DNA of 64,000 nt from Nageia nagi. Taxonomy: Eukaryota > Pinophyta. The first letter of the stretch is position 1. Every line of letters begins with the position of its first letter. Of the stretch, positions 35,539 through 47,399 are shown one piece after another. The notes beneath the pieces are model-generated. The model saw only the letters and a program-made list of their open reading frames with translations, was not told the DNA's origin and did not search any database. Where the stretch lies: positions 131,440,001 to 131,504,000 of the forward strand of contig JBITNC010000001.1 of the NCBI GenBank assembly GCA_050084985.1, read 5' to 3'. The position numbers and the translations under genes were made by a program.

Positions 35539-38500
35539 TCAAACTTCACTCCCCCTTGAGGGCAACTTCACTAACCTGAGAGAATCCCTAAGCTTGCTAA
35601 ACTGAGCTTCAAGAAGGGGCTTGGTGAATAAATCAGTGGAGTTTTTAGTAGATGGACAATACTCCAAGTGTATGATGTCATCTAGAACCTTCTCCCTGAT
35701 AAAATGGGCTTGGATTTCCACATGTTTGGTTCTCTAATGGAACATAGGATTCTTAGCCAAAGAGATAGCCAATTGATTATCTGAAGAAATAAGAGATGGG
35801 CCATTTTGCTCATACCCAATTTTATTTAGAAGATGCCTCAGCCAAATAGCTTCTTGGGTGGCAACTAACATGGCTCGATATTCAACTTCGATGGTAGAAA
35901 GACTCACAATAGGTTGCTTCTTGGAAGCCCAAGAGATAGCACCTGAACCAATGCTGAACACATATGCAGAGGTTGATTTTCTATCATCTCTATCTCCCCC
36001 ATAATCAAAATCTAAGAACCTGAAGAGAACAATTGAGAGCACTTTGGAATACTTAAGAGCAAGATCCTTTATCCCTGCCACATACCTCAAGATTTGCTTA
36101 ACAGCATTGAGGTGTTCAACATATGGTTTTTGCATGAATCATGCCATCAGATTCACTGCAAAGGCAATATCAGGTCGAGAGATAGTCAGATACAGAAGAC
36201 TATCAATCAATTGCCTATAAGCTGTAGCATCAGCCAACTAAGAATCTGAGCTCAGAGATACAACAATTACAGGAGAAATAGGTATTGTAGCATATCTACA
36301 CTCCTCCATTCCAAACTTTTGCAAGATGTCTGATATATACTTAGATTGACTAAGATAAGTACAATCTTTATGTTGGTATACTTGCATCCTAAGATAGTAA
36401 TGCAATAGACCTAGATCAGTCATTTCAAATGGTGCCTTCAATTTAGATATGCACTCTTGGATGATTTCAATATGATTTCCAATTATGAGAAGATCATCCA
36501 CATAAAGGAGAATTAAGACCACATCTTTTCCTTGATTGAGTACATAGAGATCTGAGTCAGAGAAGCATTTGGAAAAACTAATATCTACAAACAATCCTGA
36601 AATTTTCTTGTACCATGCTCTAGGTGCTTACTTAAGGCCATACAAAGACTTCTTTAGCTTGCACACAAAAGACTCTTTACCTTCTGGAATAAATCCTTCT
36701 GGTTGATTCATGTAGATTTCTACATCTAAGTCACCATTGAGAAATGCACTCTTGACATCAAGTTGAAAAACTTTCCATCCTTGAGCTACAGAAAGGGCAA
36801 GGATTATCCTAATAGTAGGCATCTTGGCCACAAGAGCAAAGGTTTCCTCATAATCAATAACATATTTCTGAGTGAATCCTTTGGCCACTAACCTTGCTTT
36901 GTATTTTTCAATTTCTCCATCAGAATTGTACTTGACCTTGTATATCCATTTATTTCCAATCACATTTTTCTCATTGGGATAAGGAACCAAATCCCAAGTT
37001 TCATTTTTCATGAGTGCCTCATACTCAACTTCCATAGCTTCCATCCAACACTCTTGCTTGGAAGCTTCTTTGAAGGTCGATGGCTCATTCTTATTATCAA
37101 TTTTGGTAAACAAAGATTTATTCAAGGTCATACTCCTTGTAATTCTTTGAGCTGGAGAATTTTGCTCTTGTGGTGACTTCCCTACATTATCATCCAACTA
37201 GTTAGGTGTAGGCAAAGAATCATCTAAATAACAGTGTGAATAGCTTCACCCCATAAGAAACTAGGAAGGTTACCCAACATGCACCTTGCCATTTCCATAA
37301 TGGTTCGATTCTTCCTTTTAGCAACTCTATTTTGTTGAGGGGTGTAAGGGATTGTGAATTGCCGCTTGATCCCATGTTTAACACAATAGTTGTTAAACTC
37401 ATTACTATTATACTCACCCCCATTATCAAATCTCAGCATCTTGATCTTAAAATCAGTTTGATTTTCAACAAGAGCCTTGAAGTCTTTAAACCTATCAAAA
37501 GTTTGATCCTTGTGCTCAAGTAGATAACCAAATGTCATCCTGCTGAAGTCATCAATGAAGGTCAGAACATAAGAAGCTCCCCCTAGAGACTTAGTCTGAA
37601 ATGGACCCATCAAATCTGAATGCACAAGTTCAAGAGGATGAGTAGCCCGAGTTGCCTTATCTTTTTCAAACTTTTGCCTATTCATCTTTCCTAGAATGCA
37701 CCTTTCACAGAGACCAATTATGGGTGAAATATTAGGTAAACCTTCTATAAGTTCTTGATTTTTCATATCTTGAACACTCTTGTGGTTAAGGTACCCTAAT
37801 CATTGATGCCAAAGATTACCCTTTGAACAAACATTTGCAGCAAGACACATGTTTGAAGGAACTTGATCCTCAATATAAAGGTCATCCTTTACAGATCCTT
37901 TCATGAAGGTGGCAAGTCCTTTCTTAACACACCAGGAGTGTGAGGTAAACTCAAATGAGTATCCTTTCCTTGTAATCTGAATTATGGAGATAAGATTCAT
38001 CCTTAGTTTAGGTGCATAAAACACATTATCAAGAACCTTTCCATGAATCTTCACACTCACTATTCCTTGAACATCAAGAACTGAATTATCACCTATCACA
38101 ATTGCATCCTTCTTGTACTTATGAAAGTTTTCAAACTTATCCTTTTCATAACACATGTGATTAGTGCATCCTGAATCAATAATCCAATCATTTGAAATAG
38201 TTTGAGTCACTAAGTAGTAGGCAACAGTAGCAGCATGCTTGTTCTTCTTTTGATTATTGAAATTTTTCACATTTGCATTTCCCTTGCCTTTTTGAGCAAA
38301 TTTCTTTTTACGACAATCATACTCTTTATGCCCAAAGATGCCACAAAAGTTACAATTTCCATCAAACTTTTCCTTAGGTGTTGGATTGCTTGATCTAGCT
38401 TTGTCATTCCTTTGCTTGAAGTTGCCATTATTGTTGCCCTTTTTCTCATGCTTCCTGAAGGTAGATGAGGATTTGTTATCTTTGAATTTATAATGATTGA

Positions 38501-39151
38501 AATTCTTCTTGGAAGGAGTTTTGATTGCTCCTAGAGCAATATGATTGTCCTTTGGAGAAAAGTTCAACATTTTCTTATTCAAATTTTTCTCATGCTTTAG
38601 AAGGAGTCTAGAAAGGTTATCAAGAGATATGACATCTTCTTCATCATCGAGCCTAGTTTCTATAATCGTGACAAAGTTACTGAACTTTGTAGAAAGGCTT
38701 TGAAGAATGATAAAGACCATGAACTCATCATTGATCCAGTTGCACCCATAGCCAACCAGTTGTGTCTTGAGGTCAATGATTTTGTTCAAGTAAATAGAAG
38801 TACTTTCATCTTCACCTTGATGATATTGTAACAACTTTTGCAAAATAGTGAACCTCCTTGAAAATTTTGATCCAAGGTAAATTTTCTTCAGCCTATCCCA
38901 AGCTTCCTTTGCTAATGTTGAAGAAGAGATCATGAGAAATACATCATCTAAAATTGCATGATAAATCATTGAAGTTGCTAACTCATTCTTTGAGTTGTAG
39001 ATTTCAAGAGCCTTCTCATCTGTAGGAGCGACCAAGTCTTCATTAACTGTCTACCATAGCTTCCTTACTTGTAACTTAGCTTTCATATGAGGTTCCCATA
39101 TGCTGAAGTTGGAACCGTCGAGTATATGCTTGGGTATGAAGGTTCAACCAT
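35539..39151 (-). pseudogene. Copia B gag-pol pseudogene
   Basis: On the - strand ATG lies at 39,149-39,151. One A is missing from the first codons relative to copia A, and TAG follows at 39,051-39,053. Domains are: UBN2-type gag; zinc knuckle CNFCGIFGHKEYDC (about 38,320-38,365); protease with an intact DSGCTNH (about 38,160-38,180); HHCC region; integrase core (37,224-37,700); RT with YVDDLL (about 36,495-36,515); and RNase H. The integrase keeps both aspartates (HSDLMGP, RFDNGGEY), but the catalytic Glu of the usual 'GVAERKN' reads RVAKRKN. Further damage is TGA 37,800, a 304-bp deletion at about 37,224, TAG 37,198, TAA 36,628, TAG 36,238, TGA 36,136 and TAG 35,734. It is best preserved in gag and RT. 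The natural stop is 35,539-35,541. Confidence 0.94.
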
Positions 39152-42150
39152 TGCTACACAAAAGTAAATAAGCAAGAAGAATGAATAAATTTCTATAATT
39201 TACCATCTATACAAATCAAACATTGATAAGTAAACATGTCCCACATGTGCAAACTTATAACCCAAGATCCATAGAAGGATAAAGTTAAGGTTGTTTTCTT
39301 GTATAGAATTAGGCCTTTACCTGGATGCTCGCAAAGTGGAGCCTAAGTACTACTAGTCCTCAACCAGTTCACCTTGGTCAGTAATATACTCTCTCAAGGA
39401 GAAGTACCAACTATTTTCCAAGGATTTGACGTATCTTGGATCGGCCATTTTAATTATCATGTTTAATGGTTTCAAGTTTTCCTCCTAGGTTATCAGGATA
39501 ATCCTTGAATGGACATGCAGACATGTGGTATCACTACACACATGCCTATCCACCTAATAGAGTTATGTCCAATCCAACAGAGGTCTTAGGGGCAATTAAG
39601 ATGGATTTACCACCACTTGGTTCTTCGGACTAAAAAGGTTCCAGTCTGCCTTGTCCTCACCTCGTGGCTCCCCAAACAAGTCATGTTGTGGAAAAGTACA
39701 TGCGGATGTGTTCATTTTAGGGGTTACTTTCAATATTTTGCATTTTGCAAGTATAAAGAAATTATGCAAAAATATAAAGTAAAGTATTAAAAATAGATCA
39801 TCCATGAGAACTTGAAATATAAGAGTCCAATGGGTTTTGTACTAACCCCTAAAGGACATTTTTACATTTTGCATACTTGCTCAAGTTCATAAATTCATTC
39901 AACACTTTAATGAATTTAAAAAGGCTAAGTCCTACTTAGCATTAATCCATAACTTAAAAAATTAAACATGCATTATTCCATAACTTAAAAATTAAGTAAT
40001 AAACATGCTTTATTCTTACACAAGATTAAGAGGCATGCATTACAAATTTAGCATGCAAGATCTAGATAAAGTTTTAAGTAAAAAAAACTATACAATTTCC
40101 TCCCTTTTTTACTTAAAGTTTTATCCCTAAAACTTGTATGGTAAAATTATCTTTTAAGTATGCATTTATATTTTAAGTAAAAAATTTCCCTTGTTTACTT
40201 AAAAAATAGCATAGGTTTCCCTTACTTAGGTAAAAAAAAATCCCTTAAAGTGTTAATGTTACACTAATATTTATCATTTTACCTAAGTAAATTGCCAAAC
40301 TTAAAAGTATTTAAGGCAAAATAAAAAATATACTCCTAAAGAATTAACTTTATTTGCCACATTTTTTAAAAAAATTGGATAGCATTGAAGAGTAATGATG
40401 TATCTACTTACTTTAAAGTATTATAATCATCATGACAATGCTTAAAGTTGGAGTATAAGTACTTCTAAGTGCATTTAATAGGAACCAATGATTTGTAAAC
40501 AAAAAATATTAAATGCCTACCAAAAAGTATACGTTTGCTTCTAGAGAGCTTGCAAAAAGAAGCGAGACCTATTCATAGTTAATGCTACTTTTACCTCAAG
40601 CACCTAAGTAGACAAAAAAATACTCCAAGTCAAAAAAAATAAATGCTTTTAGGTAAAATAGTAATGGCTACCCTTCCCTTACCAAGAAGGAGTAAACATT
40701 GCTTTGTAGTCAAGTAGTTAACAAAAAAAATTAAATGCACAAAGACTTAGGGGTTTGGTTGAGTCCTTAAGACTTAGGTGGAGTGGTGAGGCGCTCACCA
40801 TGTTCAAACCTGACGAGGAGGAGAAGGAGGAGGAATTGAGTCTGCCCAAAATTAAACAACGAGCACTACATGCTACTACCATGTCAGCTCATAGCCAAAG
40901 CCAATTCTCAATTCTATAACAAAATAGCGAGGGAAAGATTCAGAGCAGGTAGAGTGGCAGCTATTAAAGTTGCATCTTTAGTAAGGAAGCAACGTATTTG
41001 TTAAGGTTCATTATGCCATGTCAATGGTGTCATCGGAATGGATTGAATTCTCAAATGGACCATGGTTCCCATGCCTCTAGATTGGGAGTGGTAGCGATTT
41101 TGATGGAGGCGACGGTGGTAAGGGGGCATCGGCTTTGTGTGAGAAGAGTGCAAACATCAAGGGGGAGACATCAAAAGCTATAGAGGAGGCAGCTATGAAG
41201 TGAGAAGGCATAGCCAACGAGGGAGGAGGGAGAAAGGCAACATGATAGAGGCTGTGGCTTCGTAGATGATAGGTATTGTGTAAAGCAAGAGTTCTTCCAT
41301 TCTATTGATCTGAGGACAAGTGCAGATAGTGTTAGGCATATCTGTGTTAAGAGTGGAGGAGGACCCATGCTAAATCTCTTAGCAGCCAAAAGAAGAGTAG
41401 TCTACAAGGCATTTCGAGCTTCAGGTTGTAAGAAGTTTCCTTCATTCTGAATCTTTCTTTTAAGAACCTACGTAGCAAAGAGCTCCACTTCAAAATCATG
41501 CAAGTAGGGAGAAGCTGACGTAAGAATGGGTGTATCCACTTCCCACACCACATTCATCTACTGAATCTCCACCAACCAATGATTGGTAGCCACTCTGTTG
41601 CATGACTATATGTCGTGATTCAACACTTGAACCGCCTACGCCACCTCAACAAATTGATCCTTTTTGTTGAGGCTTTTAAATGGCAAAGGGAGGTTTTGAT
41701 CCTTCAATTTATTACTATTTTGTAAAAATGAAAAAAATAAAGTTTTAGATAACTTTTATTAAATAATAATGTATTTCAAATGAAGGTATTAGCTTAGTAA
41801 TCATAAATCTCCCTCCCCTTTTTGATATTTTGTAAGGTGTACAATAAATTGCAAAATAAATTTACCAACACAATTTAAAAAAAAACATTAAACATTTGAG
41901 ATAATAATATCTCTCCTTTTTACTTTGTGCTAGTAAATGAAGTTATTTCTCACAAATAAAATTGAACTAACACAACTTTACAAAATATGTTAGTATCAAT
42001 ATGAAATAATCCAAAAAATAATCAAGGAGTAAGGAATTTTATACCTTCACTTGTGTTTACTTTAAACAAGAAAAGTAAACCTCAAGAAATGATAGAGAAC
42101 CTCCAAAATTGAAGAAGTTTCAAGGAATGTTGAAGGAGCTTCCACACCAA
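39152..42150 (-). other. Copia B untranslated leader (about 3 kb)
   Basis: This long leader lies between the primer site and gag. The gag-proximal 900 bp matches copia A 1-866. A less AT-rich block at about 40,780-41,660 has short overlapping open frames on the - strand without recognised domains; it may be captured sequence or just leader. The rest is A/T-rich. Confidence 0.75.
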
Positions 42151-42162
42151 GCTCTGATACCA
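42151..42162 (-). promoter_or_regulatory. Primer binding site of copia B (initiator tRNA-Met)
   Basis: On the element strand it reads TGGTATCAGAGC, the standard complement of plant initiator tRNA-Met, 2 nt inside the 5' LTR. Confidence 0.95.
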
Positions 42163-42164
42163 AT

Positions 42165-42654
42165 TGAAGGAATTAGATCTACACTAAACCTCAAGGTACA
42201 AGACTATAGGAAACTCAATCATTCAACATCTACAAGCTAATAACACCATTCACACAAGATAACACCAATATAATTTGGTTCCTCCCTCCTTGGGAGTACA
42301 TCCACAACTAGATCTCAATTCTCAAACTATGCACCCTCTTACAACAATTCCTTTCTCTCCTACACAAACTAGTAGAGTAATCTTACTCCAAAAACTTAGT
42401 TGTATTACAAGAGGAGAGGCTCTCTATTTATAGCATGATAGCACCTCCCTAACTCCCTTTAACCCAAGGGTAAGGTTAGGGTTACAATAAATGTATTACC
42501 TAACTTTAACCTACCAACTAGCCACTTGGTAAGGTCAAAGTTTACATAATAAAGAATTCAATTAATCACTTAAGGTATCTAAATATCCTTTAAGTGATTA
42601 ATTGAATTTACAAGGAGTTTAGATATTCACAATATTTCATTACAAATTCTAACA
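42165..42654 (-). repeat. 5' LTR of copia B
   Basis: Intact TG...CA ends are followed by CTCAT. The TATA box is TATTTATA at 42,425-42,432 (- strand), which would drive the element's transcript leftward. Confidence 0.96.
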
Positions 42655-42659
42655 CTCAT
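42655..42659. repeat. Target site duplication of copia B, right copy
   Basis: CTCAT, matching 34,079-34,083. Confidence 0.92.
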
Positions 42660-43845
42660 TAGCCTCCTCAACCTCCTCCATGCCCAATGGGGTCGATCAC
42701 ACTATAACCCACCATGTTGTATATCCATATGTAGTACCTATGGAAATGGAGATGTGCTCTATAGATCCCATTGTGCATGGCTCCTTTCATGTGGTCCTCT
42801 AGGATGATATAATCTCTCCCCCTTGGAGAACATCCCTCTCAATCATTTGTTGGATGTAGTAGATAGGGGAAGGTGGAATATCCTATTGAATATTGAATTT
42901 CTTCAATACTCATTATGGTAGATAAAGCTCTAAAAGCTTCCTGTTAGTCTAGAAAAAGTATTGCTACCTCACCCATGCAAGTTAATAAACATCCTCCTCC
43001 CAAACATAATCAATGTAAGACACCCAAACTAGGTCCTCTAGGTGTAACCCATTAATATCACATCTCTTGGACTTTAATGTTTATGGGTACCTATACCCAC
43101 ATATCCTAGATAACCAATAGGTCAAGGTAACATATAAAGGATCCTCACTCACTCCCTATATCCTAACTAGTTGGATCATAGCTATCTTCTCATATGCACA
43201 CACTTGCAGCAACCTAAAGTGAGAAATAGTGATGTTAAACTTATCTATGCAAATAAAATTGTGTAGATCCCTATAAAGTTGTGCCAACACAATGGTAGCC
43301 CATGCATACCTTATGCCCCTAGCATAATATCTTGGAAAATCCATACCATACCTATCAAAAAGGACATAATGCTCTTTTTTAGGCATAGGTATGTGCATCT
43401 AATAGAGGCAATCAACAACCTCAAATGCTTGTAAGGAGAAGCAAACTTGTATGCCTTTGATAAATGGGAGAACCTATGCTCCTAATCATGATCTCCTTCC
43501 CTTATCAACCATTTAGCCAGGATTTGACAATCTTTATTGCTCCTAATATCTACATGGTGCACTAACCATCCTTGAATGGGGATTCCCCATATTTTTTACA
43601 TATCCAAAAGGGTTATGGTCATTTCACCTGGGGGAAGGTGAAATGTGTTGTTGTCCTAATCCCACCTCTTCACTAATGTATTCAAAAGAGTTAGGTCATG
43701 TTGTATGTTCCTGACCATAGCTAGGTCATTTAGGCTAAATCTCATGAGGATATCATACTCATGGTTTGTTCTTGGCCATCCCCTAGCCTTATCTAATGTT
43801 GTCATCAACATGGGTCCACTCCTTATGAGGATTTTATGCTCCTAA
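42660..43845 (-). pseudogene. Plant mobile domain pseudogene copy 2, main part
   Basis: On the - strand from about 43,845 it encodes a recognisable PMD. It reads LLNTLVKRWD, a stop, then NNTFHLPPGEMTITLLDM (about 43,580-43,680), and then IWGIPIQGW. The 80-residue stretch 43,156-43,398 contains IRYAWATIVLAQLYRDLHNF and FRLLQVCAYEKIA, matching 'WG.A.LA.LYR.L' and 'LLQLWAWE.I'. Next comes HLEDLVWVSYIDYV (about 43,000-43,040). TTTTTTTTAGG at about 43,845 could be a 3' splice site. Stops and shifts are present. The closest known family is MAIN/MAIL1-like PMD, carried by host genes and by plant transposons. The reading continues into 33,411-34,078 beyond the copia B insertion. Confidence 0.75.
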
Positions 43846-44551
43846 AAAAAATTAAGAACCCAAAATTCATATTATTAATTGTCTAAAACTTGTAATTAGC
43901 CAAAATTATATGAATATGAAAAATAAAATGACTACAAATTAAGTAAAAAATTAAAAGAAATTACAAAATGGCCTTGCAAGGGGAAAATAAAGAAGAAAAA
44001 TAAAAAAATAAGAAGTCATAGGGTTGTTAAATCCAACAAAGTTTGGATAAAAATTTGAAATAAGGAAATTAAATGGAATTTAATAAGCTTTCACTACATG
44101 GTCAAAATGGAGTCTTTGTAAATACTTTGCAATATATCCCTTACATCTAGTCAAGGTCCTCTCCATTGTATGCCATCCATTATCTACCATCTCAGTAAGA
44201 AAGTAAATAAATCCAATGGCTAAGGCAAAGTCAACCACATAGGAAATCAATGATAAATAAGGTTGAGAGCAATGTCACACTGGATAGTAGAATCACAATC
44301 ACATAATAGGAAATGACAAAGAGCAAAATGCCAAATGCCACTATATAAATCCCTTTTTGTTCAATTTTTCACTAAACCCTACCTTAATTGAATGCTCTCT
44401 AAAATATAAAAAATAATGCTTACAGACTAGTGGATGATGTTGGGAAAATGCAAGAAAATAAATTAATTGGTAGTAATTTCTTTTTGAAATCCTAATTTTA
44501 CTAATTCCACATTGGTAACGACACCTGAAATGTGAAATTGATGTACCATTC
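43846..44551. other. No recognised feature
   Basis: AT-rich sequence between the PMD pseudogene and the large Ty3 element. Before the Ty3 insertion it was continuous with 61,049 onward. No gene was seen. Confidence 0.55.
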
Positions 44552-44556
44552 AATAC
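44552..44556. repeat. Target site duplication of the large Ty3 element, left copy
   Basis: AATAC, matched by AATAC at 61,044-61,048. Confidence 0.93.
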
Positions 44557-45408
44557 TGTAGACACCTAAAAATGACCCTTTTTAACTAGTAAACATTGAA
44601 TTAATCATAACTCTTTATACAAGCCTCAAACAAGCTTGAAAAATCCATTATTGGATAGCTCTCATCGAGTACATGCAAAATGAGTGGTAACATGACCCCT
44701 TTTCAATAAAAATTGACTATTTGGCGATCATTTTAATATTGTTATAAAATTGTTAACCAGTTGTTAGCGTTCGCCTTGAAACATCGACGTTTTGAGCCAA
44801 TTGTCGACATTTGACATCCAAATGCTGGTGACTCTATAACAGCCGAATAGAAAGCCAAAATAGTGAGAGAAAGTTGAAACATTTCATTTCTCCAAGATGA
44901 GGTGGACAGAGGGGGTCAGTTACGACCTACAGTGGCTGTTCACTTCCTCTTAACAACCTTGAAACATCTCATCCAAAATCTATAAATACAAGCTAATACA
45001 AAGCAATATGGACCCCAATTGAACCCATTTTTGAAGTAGGGTAATGCTACCAAAATCTTGAGAGCTCATACATTTTATTGTTTTATGCTAGTTTCAATTC
45101 AATGCAATGTCATACATAGATGCTTTGATGTTATTGTCTTTTGCATGTGTGTAGGATTTATAGGTTGCTCATATCAAGGGAAGAAGCAAGCAAACTCAAA
45201 AACAATGAAGATTTAATACTCTTTATTTTGGCACATAGCATTTGTAAAAGTCCCTTCTAAGGGCAAATTGTAGTTTGAACTGAGATTGAATATCATTTTG
45301 CAATTACAACATGTCTATCTATGTTATATAATTTGAGGTTCAATGAAGATTGAAGAATAATTTGTATTTCATGTTATTCTACATTTTAGCTCTATTTTCA
45401 TTACAACA
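44557..45408 (+). repeat. 5' LTR of the large Ty3 element
   Basis: It runs TGTAGACACC...TTACAACA, 852 bp. TATAAATA at 44,981-44,988 is a good promoter TATA box. A block at about 44,755-44,850 (the GCGTTCGCC region) differs far more from the 3' LTR than the rest does. Confidence 0.95.
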
Positions 45409-45411
45409 TTC

Positions 45412-45430
45412 TGGTGCTAGAAGGAGGGCC
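45412..45430 (+). promoter_or_regulatory. Probable primer binding site of the large Ty3 element
   Basis: TGGTGCTAGAAGGAGGGCC begins 3 nt after the LTR, and TGG is as expected for a complement of a tRNA CCA end. I could not assign the primer tRNA. Confidence 0.65.
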
Positions 45431-47346
45431 CCTCCGTTATTGAGAGGGAGATTTTTTATTTATGATTCTACCTTTCTATTCTCTGGTTTTTTTTGGATTT
45501 TTCCGTGTACTAACTTCAAATTTCAGGTTCTATGCTTTTTCAGGAATTTGTTACAGAAATGCCAACGACCTAAATTGAATGTTGACGACTCAATAGGAAT
45601 GCCAGCATTTTGCAATTAATCTAGACTAAATGCCAGTGATTGGAGTCAAACACTGGCGACTATCACTAAATGCCAGCGTTCTCTATCTAAAAACTGGCGA
45701 CTCAGACTCCAAGTCATTTTGTCTCTTTTTGCTATTTTTGGAAAATGAAAAATGTATAAAATAAATATAAGGATACTTTTGAGTGTGATTTCTTTGCCTA
45801 GAATGCATATAGAAATGGGTAGAAAAGGTTAAATGCATATCTTTTATTAATTTATTTTATGTATAATGGTATGTATTTATTTTCATGTTTTGGGTAAAGG
45901 GTACATACACATTAATACTTTTTATCTTGTCTACTTATGCTCTCCCTTTGCACTTCGTGCGATCTAAGGTGACCAGAATAGGCTTGATAAGAAGGAGTAA
46001 TTAATTTTTCTTTTCTTGCACATTCACACTATCATTAATTGGGTTAATTTATCTTCACATAATGACCTCTTACTAGTAAGAGGAGGCAATTTACTACACA
46101 TAATACTTCCACAATTGGAAGAGGTAAATGAATCACACTTAATTTGGAATGAACTTAAGGAAATAAATCGAGTTTTTGGGTAGTACAAATCATATTAAAA
46201 GGTTAATTAATTGGAGGGGTTCGAACACATTAAATACTTTCACTTAACAAAGTATGCTCTCACTTTTGCGCTTCAAGCGATCCTAAGTGATCAGAAATAA
46301 GTTAAGTGAAAGAGGTAAAATTTATTCACATTTTATTTGGAAATTTACTTCACATTAACACTCTTAAAGTGGTCTGCCCTTACCACTCCATTGGAGGTCG
46401 AAGGGAGGTGACTCTTGGAGGAATAATTGAACCTAAATTAATTTATCCACGCTTAATGGCTTTTTACTAAGTCTACTCTTACCACTCCATTGGAGGTCGA
46501 AGAGATATGTGACTAGTAAAAAGAGGAAATTTATCACATATAAAACTTCCACAGCTGGAAGGAGTTAATGAACATCATTAAGAGGTTGGATAATGAATCA
46601 CATTATAATTAAAAAGAACAACGGGGTTTTCAAGGTCAAGATCCACTTAAAATAAAATTTTGATTGCATCACATTAAGATAAGATAAGTAAATGGACATG
46701 AATGTTTGGGAGGGTAGTATGCATAACTATACTTTACTTGTTTAAATGCATTTCATAAGGCCTTAAAGGAATAATTGAACATTAACGAGTTGGATGTCAC
46801 TACCAACCGTTAATTCTTACTTCTTTGTACCCACCGACATAACACACTTGAAGCCATAGAGCCAGTTACGCTTGGAGGTAATGACCAAGGTGACTCTCCT
46901 TTAGGTAGGAGTCAAAAAAGGAGACTCTTCTAGAACCAAGCCAAGAGCCATAGAAACTTGTGAATATTACTTAGAATTACCCAACCTACCTTGTTTAACA
47001 CTTGACTAGTCAAAACAAACTAGGAAAATTAAAAGACTTAAAGTGAACAACTCATATCGTTCATTTAACTTAGACATTAAAAATATGTGAAAAAGTTAAA
47101 AATGATAATCACATCGTTAAAAGTAAGTTTGCATATAGGATGTTTGTGCATTAAATTGTTTTCTTGAAAACATAATATAAAAGATAAAAATAAAATTTCT
47201 TTTACGATGTTTGTTTATGTGTTCAAATACTCAATTGACATGTTTTATTCATGGAATGATATAATAGGTCATACAAAGGAATAGGTTTAAAAGATGTTAA
47301 AAGTTGATTTTATCTAAGTTTTTATACTTTTAACCCCCTTTGTAAC
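45431..47346 (+). other. Leader of the large Ty3 element, with internal short repeats
   Basis: Non-coding. Segments recur: CCACTCCATTGGAGGTCGAAG near 46,383 and 46,490; GCTCTCCCTTTGCACTTCGTGCGATC near 45,939, with a variant near 46,255; and the CTTCCACA(A/G)(T/C)TGGAAG inverted repeat near 46,107 and 46,546. Several of these are small inverted repeats (GCAC-TTC-GTGC, CGCTT-C-AAGCG, TTCCA..TGGAA). At 45,560-45,710 a cluster of ATGCCAGCGTT / ACTGGCGACT motifs resembles the variable block of the LTR. The TSD GTAAC at 47,342-47,346 marks the nested insertion. Confidence 0.7.
47342..47346. repeat. Target site duplication of the gag-only element, left copy
   Basis: GTAAC, matched by GTAAC at 51,916-51,920. 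Confidence 0.93.
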
Positions 47347-47399
47347 TGTAGATTCCTACATTGAAATTCTTGAAATAGGGTCCGGGGTATTCTAATTAT

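Larger units (their letters stand above)
34084..42654 (-). mobile_element. Ty1/copia LTR retrotransposon, copia B, both ends present
   Basis: LTRs are at 34,084-34,574 and 42,165-42,654. A perfect initiator-Met primer site abuts the 5' LTR, an AAGGGGAG polypurine tract abuts the 3' LTR, and the CTCAT target duplication flanks it. It is 8,571 bp on the - strand. LTRs differ at about 22 positions plus a few indels, roughly 4-5% by eye, so the insertion is fairly old. It belongs to the same family as copia A. A 304-bp internal deletion and several stops make it non-autonomous. It splits PMD pseudogene copy 2. Confidence 0.97.
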
